Shown here piece by piece: positions 1 to 5,879 of a DNA stretch of 5,879 bases. The notes beneath the pieces are model-generated. The model made no database searches and was not told the origin of the DNA. It saw only the letters and a list, made by a program, of their open reading frames with translations. Position 1 is the stretch's first letter. Each line of letters begins with the position of its first letter. A program made the position numbers and the translations under genes. Source of the stretch: a bacterium (GTDB taxonomy: Bacteria; Thermosulfidibacterota; Thermosulfidibacteria; Thermosulfidibacterales; Thermosulfidibacteraceae); assembly GCA_027037155.1 (NCBI GenBank), contig JALWBK010000302.1:1-5879 (forward strand), read 5' to 3'.

Positions 1-708
1 GTTTACGATTGAGATAACTGTTAGTATAAATGCGGATAATGGTATAGAAATATTGCTTTTGTTTTTGATAAATTCTTTTACTTGTAGATTCCAATTTGAA
101 ATTATAGCTTCTAGAGCGAACATTGATGTTAAAATTATTCCCATTATAAAACTTCCATGTGTGTTAGTCCAAAGAATATGTACAGGTAATAGTATCAACA
201 GATATCTGTGGTCTTGGGTATTTTTGAATTTTATCAACAGATACCAAAAGATAGTTATGAATAGAAATGACATTATATGTGGTCTTGTACTATACCTAGG
301 GGAGGCACCTATTAGGACTAAAAGTGTTAGGGCGTAACAAAGGGACAGAGATAGGTTTATTTCTCTTAGTGTTTGTAGCAGAATAAGGATAGATAGTGTT
401 ATGATTATAAATTTAAATATGATAATACCTGGGATATGAAAAATAGTGTAGATCTTGTAAATTATAATTTGGAATAACCACATTGAATCTATCCAGGGTT
501 TTCCGGCAAATGTATATGAAAATATATCTGTATGCGGTATGACTTTATGTTCAAGAATCCATTTGCCAGAAGCTAATTGCCACCATATGTCATAGCAGGA
601 TATTTTCTTGATAGATAAAACTAAAATTGCAAGTATTAAAAAACAAAAAAATACCCATCTTCCCAATTTTGTAAAAAAGGGAAGATGGGTAAACGTAGTT
701 TTGGGCAT
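1..708 (-). CDS. Polytopic membrane protein, GT-C glycosyltransferase-like, 3' end outside window
   Basis: The minus strand is open from an ATG at 708 to the window edge: 236 codons with no stop, and the C-terminus is missing. The product is strongly hydrophobic. A first membrane segment (about residues 18-34) is followed by a loop with DIWWQLASGKW (40-50), IPHTDIFSYTFAGKPW (57-72) and further helices, then TRPHIMSF (141-148) and LWTNTHGSF (179-187). This pattern (D-x-WW, D-x-FSYT-x-x-G-x-PW, RPH, W-x-N-x-HG-x-F) resembles a widespread, poorly characterised family of multi-pass proteins. An acidic residue just after TM1, here D40, is also a GT-C glycosyltransferase hallmark. The gene starts 14 bp after the pilin stop, so a role in pilin or surface glycosylation is possible but inferred. 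No other ATG precedes the first TM, though an in-frame TTG near 671-673 could start a shorter form. A strong terminator hairpin lies inside its first codons. G+C is about 23-28% in sampled lines, far below the regulator genes. Reading frame likely; function uncertain. Confidence 0.75.
   Translation of the reverse strand, partial: MPKTTFTHLPFFTKLGRWVFFCFLILAILVLSIKKISCYDIWWQLASGKWILEHKVIPHTDIFSYTFAGKPWIDSMWLFQIIIYKIYTIFHIPGIIIFKFIIITLSILILLQTLREINLSLSLCYALTLLVLIGASPRYSTRPHIMSFLFITIFWYLLIKFKNTQDHRYLLILLPVHILWTNTHGSFIMGIILTSMFALEAIISNWNLQVKEFIKNKSNISIPLSAFILTVISIVN
638..691 (-). terminator. Intrinsic terminator downstream of the pilin gene, inside the next ORF
   Basis: A perfect 13-bp inverted repeat has arms at 652-664 and 679-691 (core ACCCATCTTCCC / GGGAAGATGGGT) around a 14-nt loop. 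On the minus strand it is followed at once by seven T, one G and six T (651-638). No T-run follows the stem on the plus strand, so it acts in the pilin direction. The stem begins about 32 nt after the pilin stop codon, a usual position for a pilin-mRNA terminator. It overlaps codons of the downstream membrane protein, so it should limit expression of that gene through partial read-through. Confidence 0.85.
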
Positions 709-722
709 AACCAGGTTTTTGC

Positions 723-1181
723 TTATTTCAGGTATACTCCTTTACAGTCAAAGGATAGGCTGTTAGCAGCATTGTTATTATAATTGGTTATTTCGCAAAT
801 AGCTTTATAAGTTTTTCCTGTTCCCTTGATATCCCCGAAGGTATTTACTGTTATAGAAGCTCCGTCGCAATTTACATCAGCAACAGTAGAACTTCCTTGG
901 TCTACATTTATATTAATGTTATTCAAGTACCCCACCGATTGAGTTCCATTATAGCCACAGGATTCCAATTTACTTACGGTTACATTGCTTGTTGGATCTA
1001 TGCTGCATTGGGCTACTATTTCTTGGGCACAGCTTCTTGATATGCTAATGAGATCTTTTGCTTTAGCTTTTCTTTTGTATACGTTGTACTGCGTAACTGC
1101 CACCGCTGCCAGTATGGCGATGATCGCGATAACGATCATCAGCTCAATTAGCGTAAAACCTTCTTCCCTGCGCTTCATCAT
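723..1181 (-). CDS. pilA: Type IV major pilin (prepilin)
   Basis: 152-residue type IV prepilin, the subunit of the pilus fibre, held in the inner membrane before assembly. The N-terminus is a short basic leader, MMKRREEG, cut by prepilin peptidase after G8. The mature protein would start FTLIELMIVIAIIAILAAV, with the conserved Glu5 and a single hydrophobic helix, and would be 144 residues long, normal for a type IVa pilin. Six cysteines (51, 59, 75, 105, 129, 146) could form three disulfides; C129-C146 would close a C-terminal loop rich in Asn. The usual Pro22 of the mature helix is Thr here. The start is ATG 1181 (or ATG 1178), because the strong Shine-Dalgarno lies directly upstream; an in-frame TTG at 1196 runs through that site and is rejected. 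It is transcribed from a sigma-54 promoter at 1223-1238, divergent from pilS/pilR, with an intrinsic terminator behind it. A minor pilin cannot be fully excluded, but the dedicated promoter and regulators favour the major subunit. Confidence 0.93.
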   Translation of the reverse strand: MMKRREEGFTLIELMIVIAIIAILAAVAVTQYNVYKRKAKAKDLISISRSCAQEIVAQCSIDPTSNVTVSKLESCGYNGTQSVGYLNNININVDQGSSTVADVNCDGASITVNTFGDIKGTGKTYKAICEITNYNNNAANSLSFDCKGVYLK

Positions 1182-1185
1182 CTTT

Positions 1186-1193
1186 CTCCTCCT
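1186..1193 (-). promoter_or_regulatory. Strong Shine-Dalgarno of the pilin gene
   Basis: The minus strand reads AGGAGGAG here, 4 nt before ATG 1181 and 7 nt before ATG 1178. Its near-perfect match to the anti-Shine-Dalgarno fits a highly expressed structural protein. It decides the start: any start at the TTG at 1196 would place this site inside the coding region. Confidence 0.85.
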
Positions 1194-1222
1194 CAAAATT
1201 TTTTTGCCTGTTGTCTATAGTA

Positions 1223-1238
1223 AGCAAAGGTTGTGCCA
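1223..1238 (-). promoter_or_regulatory. Sigma-54 (-24/-12) promoter of the pilin gene
   Basis: The minus strand reads TGGCACAACCTTTGCT. This is TGGCAC, five bases, then TTGCT, an exact match to the sigma-54 consensus TGGCACR-N4-TTGCW with the obligatory GG and GC spaced correctly. Counting from the -12 C at 1224 puts the transcription start near 1212, giving a leader of about 30 nt that contains the Shine-Dalgarno. Sigma-54 promoters need an AAA+ activator, and the divergent pilS-pilR pair supplies one. No sigma-70 box was seen that could replace it. Confidence 0.93.
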
Positions 1239-1280
1239 GATGTCCAGCCCTGTTTTTAAAGGAGTTTTTGTTGATGGGGG

Positions 1281-1315
1281 TGACAATTTTTGTCAAAATG
1301 TGACAGAAATTGTCG
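1281..1315. promoter_or_regulatory. Tandem palindromic activator sites (probable PilR enhancer)
   Basis: Two 15-bp palindromes of one design, TGACA-N5-TGTC(A/G), lie at 1281-1295 (TGACAATTTTTGTCA) and 1301-1315 (TGACAGAAATTGTCG). Their centres, 1288 and 1308, are 20 bp apart, about two helical turns, so two dimers would bind the same DNA face. They sit at about -76 and -96 from the predicted pilin start, the usual range for NtrC-type enhancers. Known PilR sites in Pseudomonas contain a TGTC core, which fits. They are also only 30-64 bp upstream of the pilS start, so autoregulation is possible. The assignment to PilR is inferred. Confidence 0.75.
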
Positions 1316-1344
1316 GGATAGATTTTAGTGGTCGTGGGTATGGT

Positions 1345-2439
1345 ATGGAAGTGTGGGATGTGGTCATAAGGCTCTATCCAGCTTACAGGCTTGTTGTGTG
1401 GCTGTTTTACGGGGTTCTCTGCTATGGATTTTTGTTTAAGGGCGTCTTTGAAGTGTTCGTCGTTCTTGCCTCTTACCTTTTAGTTGCTTCCCTTTCCTTC
1501 AGGATAAGGAATAGGTACTTTGAAGCTATAGCGCTTGCCATTGATGTTGCGCTTTCGTTTTACTTTTCTTTGGCCCTTCACGTACCGGTTCTGATCCTTT
1601 TCACTTTGCCACCTCTTTTTGCTTCGCTTTTTCTTGCTGGATCTTTCTCGTGGCTTATTCTTGCGGAAGCCATTGTGGCGGATGTGTTTTTGGTTAGGCC
1701 GTGGTATCTTGCGGTTGTTTCTCACTGTTCCATTTTTTTAGCTTCTGTTCTTTCTTTCAGGAGGGTTGAGGCTGAAAGGATAAGGCGGGAGAAGGAGCGT
1801 TTGGAGCGGGAGTTCAGGGAAAAGCTTGAGATTGCAAGGAGGTTGTCTATGGAGTTTGCCCATGAGGTTAGGAATCCTCTTATGAATATTTCGGCTGCCG
1901 TTCAGATGATAAAAAGAAAGGGAATTTCTGAAGATGCAAAAAAGTGGTTTGCCGTAATAGAGGAGGAGATACGCAGGGCTTCCGATTTGGCTACTGAGTT
2001 TTTGAGTTTGGAGGGAAGGAAAGATACGTGCGAGGTTATAGAGGTGTGTGCTTTTTTAAGAGAGCTTGCGGATGCGGAGGTTTATTCTGGCAAGGTAGAG
2101 GTTTTTTGCGAGGAGCCGGTTTTTGTGTTTGCAAACAGAAAGGAACTGCAGAAAGCCTTTTTGAATATGCTCAGGAATTCCTTTGAAGCGGGGGCTGACA
2201 GGGTCTGGTTTGAGGTGTTTAAGGATGACGAGGAGGTTGTTGTGAGGGTTAGGGATAACGGTTCCGGTATAGAGCCCGAGCTGTGGGACAGGGTGTTTCT
2301 TCCGTTTTTTACCACAAAACCTGGAGGGACGGGACTTGGTCTTGCCGTGGTCAAAAGTGTTGTGGAAAGGCATAGAGGTAGGGTTATGATTACAGATAAG
2401 AACACAATTGAAGTGAGGTTGCCGTTGAGCCATGTCTGA
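1345..2439 (+). CDS. pilS: Membrane sensor histidine kinase, PilS type
   Basis: 364-residue sensor kinase that would phosphorylate the regulator encoded next to it. Residues 12-138 are hydrophobic and fit about six membrane segments with little periplasmic sequence, as in PilS. A charged coiled-coil linker follows (139-165), then HisKA with the H-box FAHEVRNPL, phospho-acceptor H173. The HATPase domain shows the N-box around N274-N278, the G1 box DNGSGI (304-309), an F-box near F318-F322 and the glycine lid GGTGLGL (327-333). No PAS-sized domain separates membrane and kinase parts, unlike Pseudomonas PilS, so sensing is probably through the membrane. In Pseudomonas, PilS responds to the level of PilA in the inner membrane. 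The frame is open from 985, but upstream it is antisense to the pilin and crosses the promoter. ATG 1345, followed by EVWDVVIRLYPAYRL, gives a natural N-terminus, though its Shine-Dalgarno (GTGGG) is weak. Its last 8 bases overlap pilR. Confidence 0.87.
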   Translation: MEVWDVVIRLYPAYRLVVWLFYGVLCYGFLFKGVFEVFVVLASYLLVASLSFRIRNRYFEAIALAIDVALSFYFSLALHVPVLILFTLPPLFASLFLAGSFSWLILAEAIVADVFLVRPWYLAVVSHCSIFLASVLSFRRVEAERIRREKERLEREFREKLEIARRLSMEFAHEVRNPLMNISAAVQMIKRKGISEDAKKWFAVIEEEIRRASDLATEFLSLEGRKDTCEVIEVCAFLRELADAEVYSGKVEVFCEEPVFVFANRKELQKAFLNMLRNSFEAGADRVWFEVFKDDEEVVVRVRDNGSGIEPELWDRVFLPFFTTKPGGTGLGLAVVKSVVERHRGRVMITDKNTIEVRLPLSHV

Positions 2440-3778
2440 GAGGATTTTGATAGTGGAAGATGAGAAGGTGCTGGCATCTGCTTTGAAGGAGTTTTTTGAG
2501 TCTGAGGGCTATGTTGTGGAGACGGCAACCTCTGTTGGAGATGCCCTTTCCCGTGAGGGTGCCGATGTGGTGGTGTTAGATGTGAGGCTTCCCGATGCAA
2601 GTGGTATAGATGCTATTCCCAAGTTTAAGTCTAAGTTTAAAGATGCGGAAGTGATTATGATGACTGCCTATGAGAAGGACGAGAAGACTGCTGTGAGGGC
2701 TTTGAGACTTGGTGCCTTTGACTACATAACCAAGCCGTTTAGGTTTGAAGAGCTTTTGCTGCTTGTTGAGAAGGCCATTGAGAAGGTGAGGCTCAAGAGG
2801 GAGTGCGAGAGCTTAAAAAAGGAGGCCGGAGAAGGCTTTTTTGGTGAGATGGTTGGCATAAGCGATGGTATGAAGGAGGTTTTTGAAAAGATAAAGAGGG
2901 TGGCGAGAACCAACATAACTATACTTGTTTGCGGAGAGAGCGGGACAGGCAAGGAGCTTGTGGCGAGAACCATTCACAGGCTGAGCGGTAGAAAGGGAGA
3001 GTTTGTTGCTGTGAACTGTGCGGCTATTCCTAAGGAGCTTATGGAGGCGGAGCTTTTCGGATACGAGAAGGGAGCGTTTACGGGGGCAAGTTCGTCAAAG
3101 ATGGGACTTATTGAAAAGGCAAACAGGGGAACTCTGTTTCTTGACGAGATAGGAGACATGCCTCTGGAGCTTCAGGGGAAGCTTTTGAGGTTTCTGGAGG
3201 ATAGGAGGGTCAGAAGGGTTGGTGGAAGGGATGAGGTGGAGGTGGATGTTAGGGTGGTTTCTGCCACAAATAAGGATCTGCAGAGGCTCGTTGAGGAGGG
3301 AGGTTTCAGGAAGGATCTTTACTACAGGGTTTCCGCCTTTACCATAGAGCTTCCGCCTTTGAGGAGGAGAAAAGAAGACATACCTCTTCTGGTGAAGTAT
3401 ATCTTGAGGGAGATTGAGAGGGAGATGGGCAGGCAGTACGTGCTTTCTTCTGGCGCTCTTAAGGCTCTTCTTCTTTACGACTATCCCGGGAATGTGAGGG
3501 AGCTTAAAAACATTCTTCAGCAGGCGGCACTTATGAGTGATGGAGTAGTGATGTACGAGCACCTTCCGGCGTACGTTAAGGAGGCTATTTCTGGGCCTGT
3601 TGGGCTTGAGATGGGTCTTGGAGAGGCGAGTCTTGACGAACTTGTGGCGGAATTTGAGAAAAGCATGATTTTAAAGGCTCTTTCTGCCGCAGGTGGTAGC
3701 AGGAAGAAGGCGGCAGAGATATTGAAGGTGAGCATGAGGTCTTTGCGGTACAAGCTCAAGAAGTATGGCTTGGGCTGA
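2432..3778 (+). CDS. pilR: Sigma-54-dependent response regulator, PilR/NtrC family
   Basis: 448-residue activator with the full three-domain NtrC layout. The receiver (1-120) has acidic residues E9-D10, phospho-acceptor D50 (VVLDVRLPD), T78 and K101. The AAA+ domain (about 138-375) has Walker A GESGTGKE (168-175), the sigma-54-contacting loop GAFTGA (214-219), Walker B GTLFLDEI (233-240), arginines R293/R299 in FRKDLYYR, and YPGNVREL (351-358). The C-terminus (about 411-447) is a Fis-type helix-turn-helix ([22 protein letters not shown]). Phosphorylation should drive oligomerisation and ATP-dependent opening of the sigma-54 promoter. ATG 2432 lies inside the end of pilS (8-bp overlap), pointing to translational coupling. 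The neighbouring pilin gene with a perfect sigma-54 promoter makes PilR the natural name; domains alone would also fit other NtrC-family regulators. Its 3' end overlaps the convergent coaBC by 23 bp. Confidence 0.92.
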   Translation: MSERILIVEDEKVLASALKEFFESEGYVVETATSVGDALSREGADVVVLDVRLPDASGIDAIPKFKSKFKDAEVIMMTAYEKDEKTAVRALRLGAFDYITKPFRFEELLLLVEKAIEKVRLKRECESLKKEAGEGFFGEMVGISDGMKEVFEKIKRVARTNITILVCGESGTGKELVARTIHRLSGRKGEFVAVNCAAIPKELMEAELFGYEKGAFTGASSSKMGLIEKANRGTLFLDEIGDMPLELQGKLLRFLEDRRVRRVGGRDEVEVDVRVVSATNKDLQRLVEEGGFRKDLYYRVSAFTIELPPLRRRKEDIPLLVKYILREIEREMGRQYVLSSGALKALLLYDYPGNVRELKNILQQAALMSDGVVMYEHLPAYVKEAISGPVGLEMGLGEASLDELVAEFEKSMILKALSAAGGSRKKAAEILKVSMRSLRYKLKKYGLG

Positions 3779-4970
3779 TTTGCCTGACCTTCTGAATGAG
3801 CTCGTCCAGTATTTCGTCGGCTAAGTCCTCTTTGGGCATTTCAGGAAGATAACGGGTTTCACCCGATCTGTGGATGATGATCACTTGGTTTGTGTCTTTC
3901 TGGAACGCTTGGGTGGCGGTGTTGGCTACTATCATGTCCATGTTCTTTTTCTTCATTTTGTCCACGGCGTTTTTCACCACGTTGTCCGTTTCTGCGGCGA
4001 ATCCTACGATGAACTGTTCTTTTCTCTTTTTTTGCGCTACGCTGTGGATGATGTCGGGGGTTCTTTCAAGTTCTATGTGTGTGAGCGTTGTTGTTTCCTT
4101 CTTTATTTTACTGGGTTGATAGGTTTTGGGGCGGTAGTCTGCCACTGCAGCGCTCATGATAAATACGTCCATGTCTTTTGCTATCTTCATTACCTCCTCG
4201 TACATCTCAGCGGCGGAGGTGACGTGTATGGTCTTTGTGTGGGGTGGGTCAGGAAGGTTTGTGGGCCCGCTTATCAGGAAGACTTGGGCTCCTCTGCGTG
4301 AGGCCGCTTTGGCTATGGCGTAGCCCATCTTTCCGGATGAGGGATTGCTGATGAACCTTATGGGGTCTAAGTGTTCCCTTGTGGGACCTGCTGTTACTAA
4401 CACCTTTTTTCCTTTGAAGTCTTTTGTGGAGAGAAGATGCACTATTTCTTCGTAGATGGATTCGGGAGCCGGGAGTCTTCCTTTCCCTTCCGTGCCACAG
4501 GCTAAAGCGCCTTCGTCTGGCTCCATGACGTGTACGCCGAACTCTTTGAGAACGCTGATGTTTCTCTGGGTTGCTGGATGGGTGAACATGTTGTGGTTCA
4601 TGGCAGGAACGAGCAGAGAGGGTCCTTTATGGGCGAGCCACAGGCAGGTGAGCATGTTGTCGGCAATGCCATGGACCATCTTGGCAATGGTGTTGGCTGT
4701 GGCAGGGGCAATCACCAAAATATCGGTTTCCTGCGGTATTGTGACGTGCTCCACCCTTTCGGGGGATGTGTACTCAAAGGTATCTATCAGAACCTCTCTC
4801 TGGGATAGCACCCGAAAGGTTTCAGGAGTAACAAACTTGGTAGCGTCCTGGGTCATCACCACCTGAACGCTGAAGTTGTTTTTTTTGAGCAGTCGTACGA
4901 GCTCACATATTTTGTAAACCGAGATGCCCCCTGTGACGCCAAGGGTTATTCTGTTGCCCTTTAGCCTCAT
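3756..4970 (-). CDS. coaBC: Bifunctional phosphopantothenoylcysteine decarboxylase / phosphopantothenate-cysteine ligase
   Basis: 404-residue CoaBC (Dfp) for two consecutive steps of coenzyme A synthesis in the cytosol: CoaB joins cysteine to 4'-phosphopantothenate, and CoaC decarboxylates the product with FMN to 4'-phosphopantetheine. The CoaC half (1-180) shows [10 protein letters not shown] (11-20), catalytic H75 in [13 protein letters not shown] with N125, and the substrate lid ACGTEGKGR with C158. These fall at the same numbers as in E. coli, which supports the chosen start. The CoaB half (about 187-404) shows [24 protein letters not shown] (211-216), AAVADYRP (274-281) and the lysine-rich SKIKK (287-291). 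ATG 4970 forms an ATGA overlap with the stop of the upstream UbiX gene and has AGGTGG 5 nt upstream; GTG 4979 would add three residues and lies inside that site. The 3' end overlaps pilR on the opposite strand by 23 bp. Confidence 0.96.
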   Translation of the reverse strand: MRLKGNRITLGVTGGISVYKICELVRLLKKNNFSVQVVMTQDATKFVTPETFRVLSQREVLIDTFEYTSPERVEHVTIPQETDILVIAPATANTIAKMVHGIADNMLTCLWLAHKGPSLLVPAMNHNMFTHPATQRNISVLKEFGVHVMEPDEGALACGTEGKGRLPAPESIYEEIVHLLSTKDFKGKKVLVTAGPTREHLDPIRFISNPSSGKMGYAIAKAASRRGAQVFLISGPTNLPDPPHTKTIHVTSAAEMYEEVMKIAKDMDVFIMSAAVADYRPKTYQPSKIKKETTTLTHIELERTPDIIHSVAQKKRKEQFIVGFAAETDNVVKNAVDKMKKKNMDMIVANTATQAFQKDTNQVIIIHRSGETRYLPEMPKEDLADEILDELIQKVRQISPSHTS

Positions 4971-5509
4971 ATTCCCCACCTTTTGTAGAGGTTGTGTTCA
5001 ACGCCTATTATATCCAGTATCCTTCCCACTATAAAGTTCACCATGTCGTCAATGCTTTTGGGGTTGTGATAGAAGGTGAGAACCGGTGGAAGCACCACAG
5101 CCCCTGCCTGAGTGAGCTTCAGCATGTTTTGTAGGTGGATAGCGTTGAGGGGGGTTTCCCGGGGGACCAGCACAAGGGGCCACTTTTCTTTCAGGGCGAT
5201 GTCTGCGGCTCGCTCCACTATGTTGGAGGAGATGCCGCTTGCAATTCTGCCTAAAGTGCCCATGGAGCATGGGGCTATTATGCAGGCTTTCAACCGGAAG
5301 GAGCCTGAGGCTACGGGACTGAAGAAGTCTTTTTCGTCTATCACTTTGATGTTTTTACCTTTGGGAAGTTTGGCCTTTTCATGTTTGGCTATCTCTTGGG
5401 CGTTTTGCGTGAGACAGACAAAGACGTCATCTGTTAAGGAAAGATGCTTTATCAGTTGAAGGCCGATGGCGACTCCGCTTGATCCCGTGATTCCGACAAA
5501 GTAAGGCAT
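4967..5509 (-). CDS. ubiX: UbiX-family flavin prenyltransferase
   Basis: 180-residue UbiX-type protein, about the family length. UbiX transfers a dimethylallyl group to FMN to make prenylated FMN, the cofactor of UbiD-type (de)carboxylases. Evidence: the N-terminal flavin loop GITGSSG (6-12), SGSF (68-71) before the core strand, [11 protein letters not shown] (79-89), [16 protein letters not shown] (99-114), PRETPLN (116-122), PPVLTFYH (141-148) and GRILD (162-166). R100, K107, E118, Y147 and R163 have the same mutual spacing (7, 11, 29, 16) as the active-site R122, K129, E140, Y169 and R185 that I recall for Pseudomonas UbiX. The catalytic Cys and PAMN motif of the related CoaC fold are absent. 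Its ATG is 1 nt after the stop of the upstream DUF1015 gene and its stop overlaps coaBC by 4 bp, so the three look like one operon. No ubiD lies in the window, so its client is unknown. Confidence 0.92.
   Translation of the reverse strand: MPYFVGITGSSGVAIGLQLIKHLSLTDDVFVCLTQNAQEIAKHEKAKLPKGKNIKVIDEKDFFSPVASGSFRLKACIIAPCSMGTLGRIASGISSNIVERAADIALKEKWPLVLVPRETPLNAIHLQNMLKLTQAGAVVLPPVLTFYHNPKSIDDMVNFIVGRILDIIGVEHNLYKRWGI
4974..4981 (-). promoter_or_regulatory. Shine-Dalgarno of coaBC inside the end of the ubiX gene
   Basis: The minus strand reads AGGTGGGG, and its AGGTGG part ends 5 nt before ATG 4970. It decides between ATG 4970 and the in-frame GTG 4979, since the GTG is part of this site. Its position within the last codons of the upstream gene supports coupled translation. 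Confidence 0.65.
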
Positions 5510-5510
5510 C

Positions 5511-5879
5511 TCATTCTAAGCTGTAGAATACAAGTCCTGAGTAGAACTTAGGATAGAAGTAGGTGCTTTTTTGGGGCATGATCTTTCCTTTGAGGGAGTA
5601 GTCGGCAATCTCTTCCACCGTGGGTGGATTGTAGGAAAGAATCACCTTCCCCGCTTTTTCTAAGTACGATATGGCCTCGCTGATATTTTTGAAGTACTCA
5701 ATTTTCAGCTTTTCCTTTACCTCTTCCTCCGTTATCCCCAGTGCGTTGTGGATGATTTCTCTGTGTAAAAGAACTATGTCAAGTTCATCGGAGGTGTCAC
5801 TGAGGGAAAAGATTATCCCTTCACTTTTGAACAACGCGGCAAAGTGCCTTTTGCCGTATTCCTGAAGGATCTTTCTCAC
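5511..5879 (-). CDS. DUF1015-family protein, C-terminal part (5' end outside window)
   Basis: Only the last 122 codons and the stop are visible; the frame is still open at the right edge. The end of the protein reads VMPQ-like [19 protein letters not shown], the hallmark C-terminus of DUF1015 proteins, which are usually about 400 residues long. Also visible are [11 protein letters not shown] near the cut end, a stretch resembling the family's LHR-x-IIH...LGI segment (about 38-49), and [13 protein letters not shown] happens to sit at the very edge of the window but should be an internal valine, because most of the family domain would be missing. The function of DUF1015 is not established. Spacing of 1 nt to ubiX suggests co-transcription with ubiX and coaBC. 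No signal peptide or membrane segment can be judged from this part. Confidence 0.85.
   Translation of the reverse strand: MRKILQEYGKRHFAALFKSEGIIFSLSDTSDELDIVLLHREIIHNALGITEEEVKEKLKIEYFKNISEAISYLEKAGKVILSYNPPTVEEIADYSLKGKIMPQKSTYFYPKFYSGLVFYSLE

Noticed and set aside
198..209. Perfect 12-bp palindrome ACAGATATCTGT, and a 12-bp direct repeat TATCAACAGATA at 193-204 and 232-243
   Set aside because: Both lie deep in coding sequence, and the repeat encodes YLLI-type residues in hydrophobic segments; AT-rich sequence makes such matches likely by chance.
53..337. Plus-strand open frame of 94 codons
   Set aside because: It is antisense to the membrane protein gene, which has the better protein features, and has no clear Shine-Dalgarno or family resemblance.
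1182..1196. TTG start of the pilin five codons upstream
   Set aside because: The extra codons are the Shine-Dalgarno itself (AGGAGGAG), so they are not translated; the leader from ATG 1181 already has the usual length.
1290..1328. Possible sigma-70 promoter for pilS (TTGTCA with a downstream AT-rich box)
   Set aside because: No -10 hexamer with 16-18 bp spacing fits; GATAGAT lies too far downstream of TTGTCA, and TTGTCA is already part of a palindrome.
985..1344. Upstream extension of the pilS reading frame by 120 codons
   Set aside because: It is antisense to the pilin and runs through the sigma-54 promoter and activator sites. Its residues do not resemble a sensor domain, and ATG 1240 lies between the promoter and the palindromes. 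ATG 1345 gives a natural PilS-like start.
3870..4866. Several plus-strand open frames of 80-143 codons across coaBC
   Set aside because: They are shadows of coaBC, whose motifs run without a break on the minus strand; none shows a recognisable protein.
5877..5879. GTG as the start of the right-edge gene
   Set aside because: It lies on the window boundary and would leave only about a third of the DUF1015 family length, so it is an internal valine.

Overview
The window is about 5.9 kb of bacterial chromosome with two unrelated parts. The left part is a type IV pilus locus: a pilin gene and a downstream polytopic membrane protein gene on the minus strand, with a divergent two-component system of the PilS/PilR type on the plus strand. 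The right part is a tight minus-strand cluster: the 3' end of a DUF1015-family gene, a UbiX-type flavin prenyltransferase and a bifunctional CoaBC. The two parts meet tail to tail, with the 3' ends of pilR and coaBC overlapping by 23 bp.

The organism looks like a Gram-negative bacterium that uses sigma-54 and type IV pili. Arginine is often encoded by AGG/AGA and the proteins are rich in K, E and R, which would fit a thermophilic deep-branching lineage such as Thermodesulfobacteria or Desulfurobacteriaceae. That placement is a weak inference; no marker gene here fixes the taxon.

The best-supported story is the control of the pilin gene. The 163-bp gap between pilin and sensor kinase holds a perfect -24/-12 sigma-54 promoter pointing at the pilin. 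Behind it lie two copies of the palindrome TGACA-N5-TGTC(A/G), with centres 20 bp apart at about -76 and -96. The kinase has a multi-TM sensor region and a HisKA/HATPase core. The regulator is a full NtrC-type activator with receiver, GAFTGA-bearing AAA+ and Fis-type HTH domains. Signal, activator, binding sites and target promoter therefore all lie within about 3 kb.

Downstream of the pilin, a 13-bp perfect hairpin followed by a T-tract forms an intrinsic terminator for the pilin message. It lies inside the first codons of the next gene, a membrane protein with GT-C-like features that runs off the left edge. Base composition falls from about 50-57% G+C in sampled lines of the regulators and coaBC, to 35-40% in the variable part of the pilin, to about 23-28% in the membrane gene. 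The conserved pilin 5' end stays near 53%. This suggests that the pilin 3' part and its accessory gene are a replaceable cassette. No CRISPR array, insertion sequence, tRNA or rRNA is visible.
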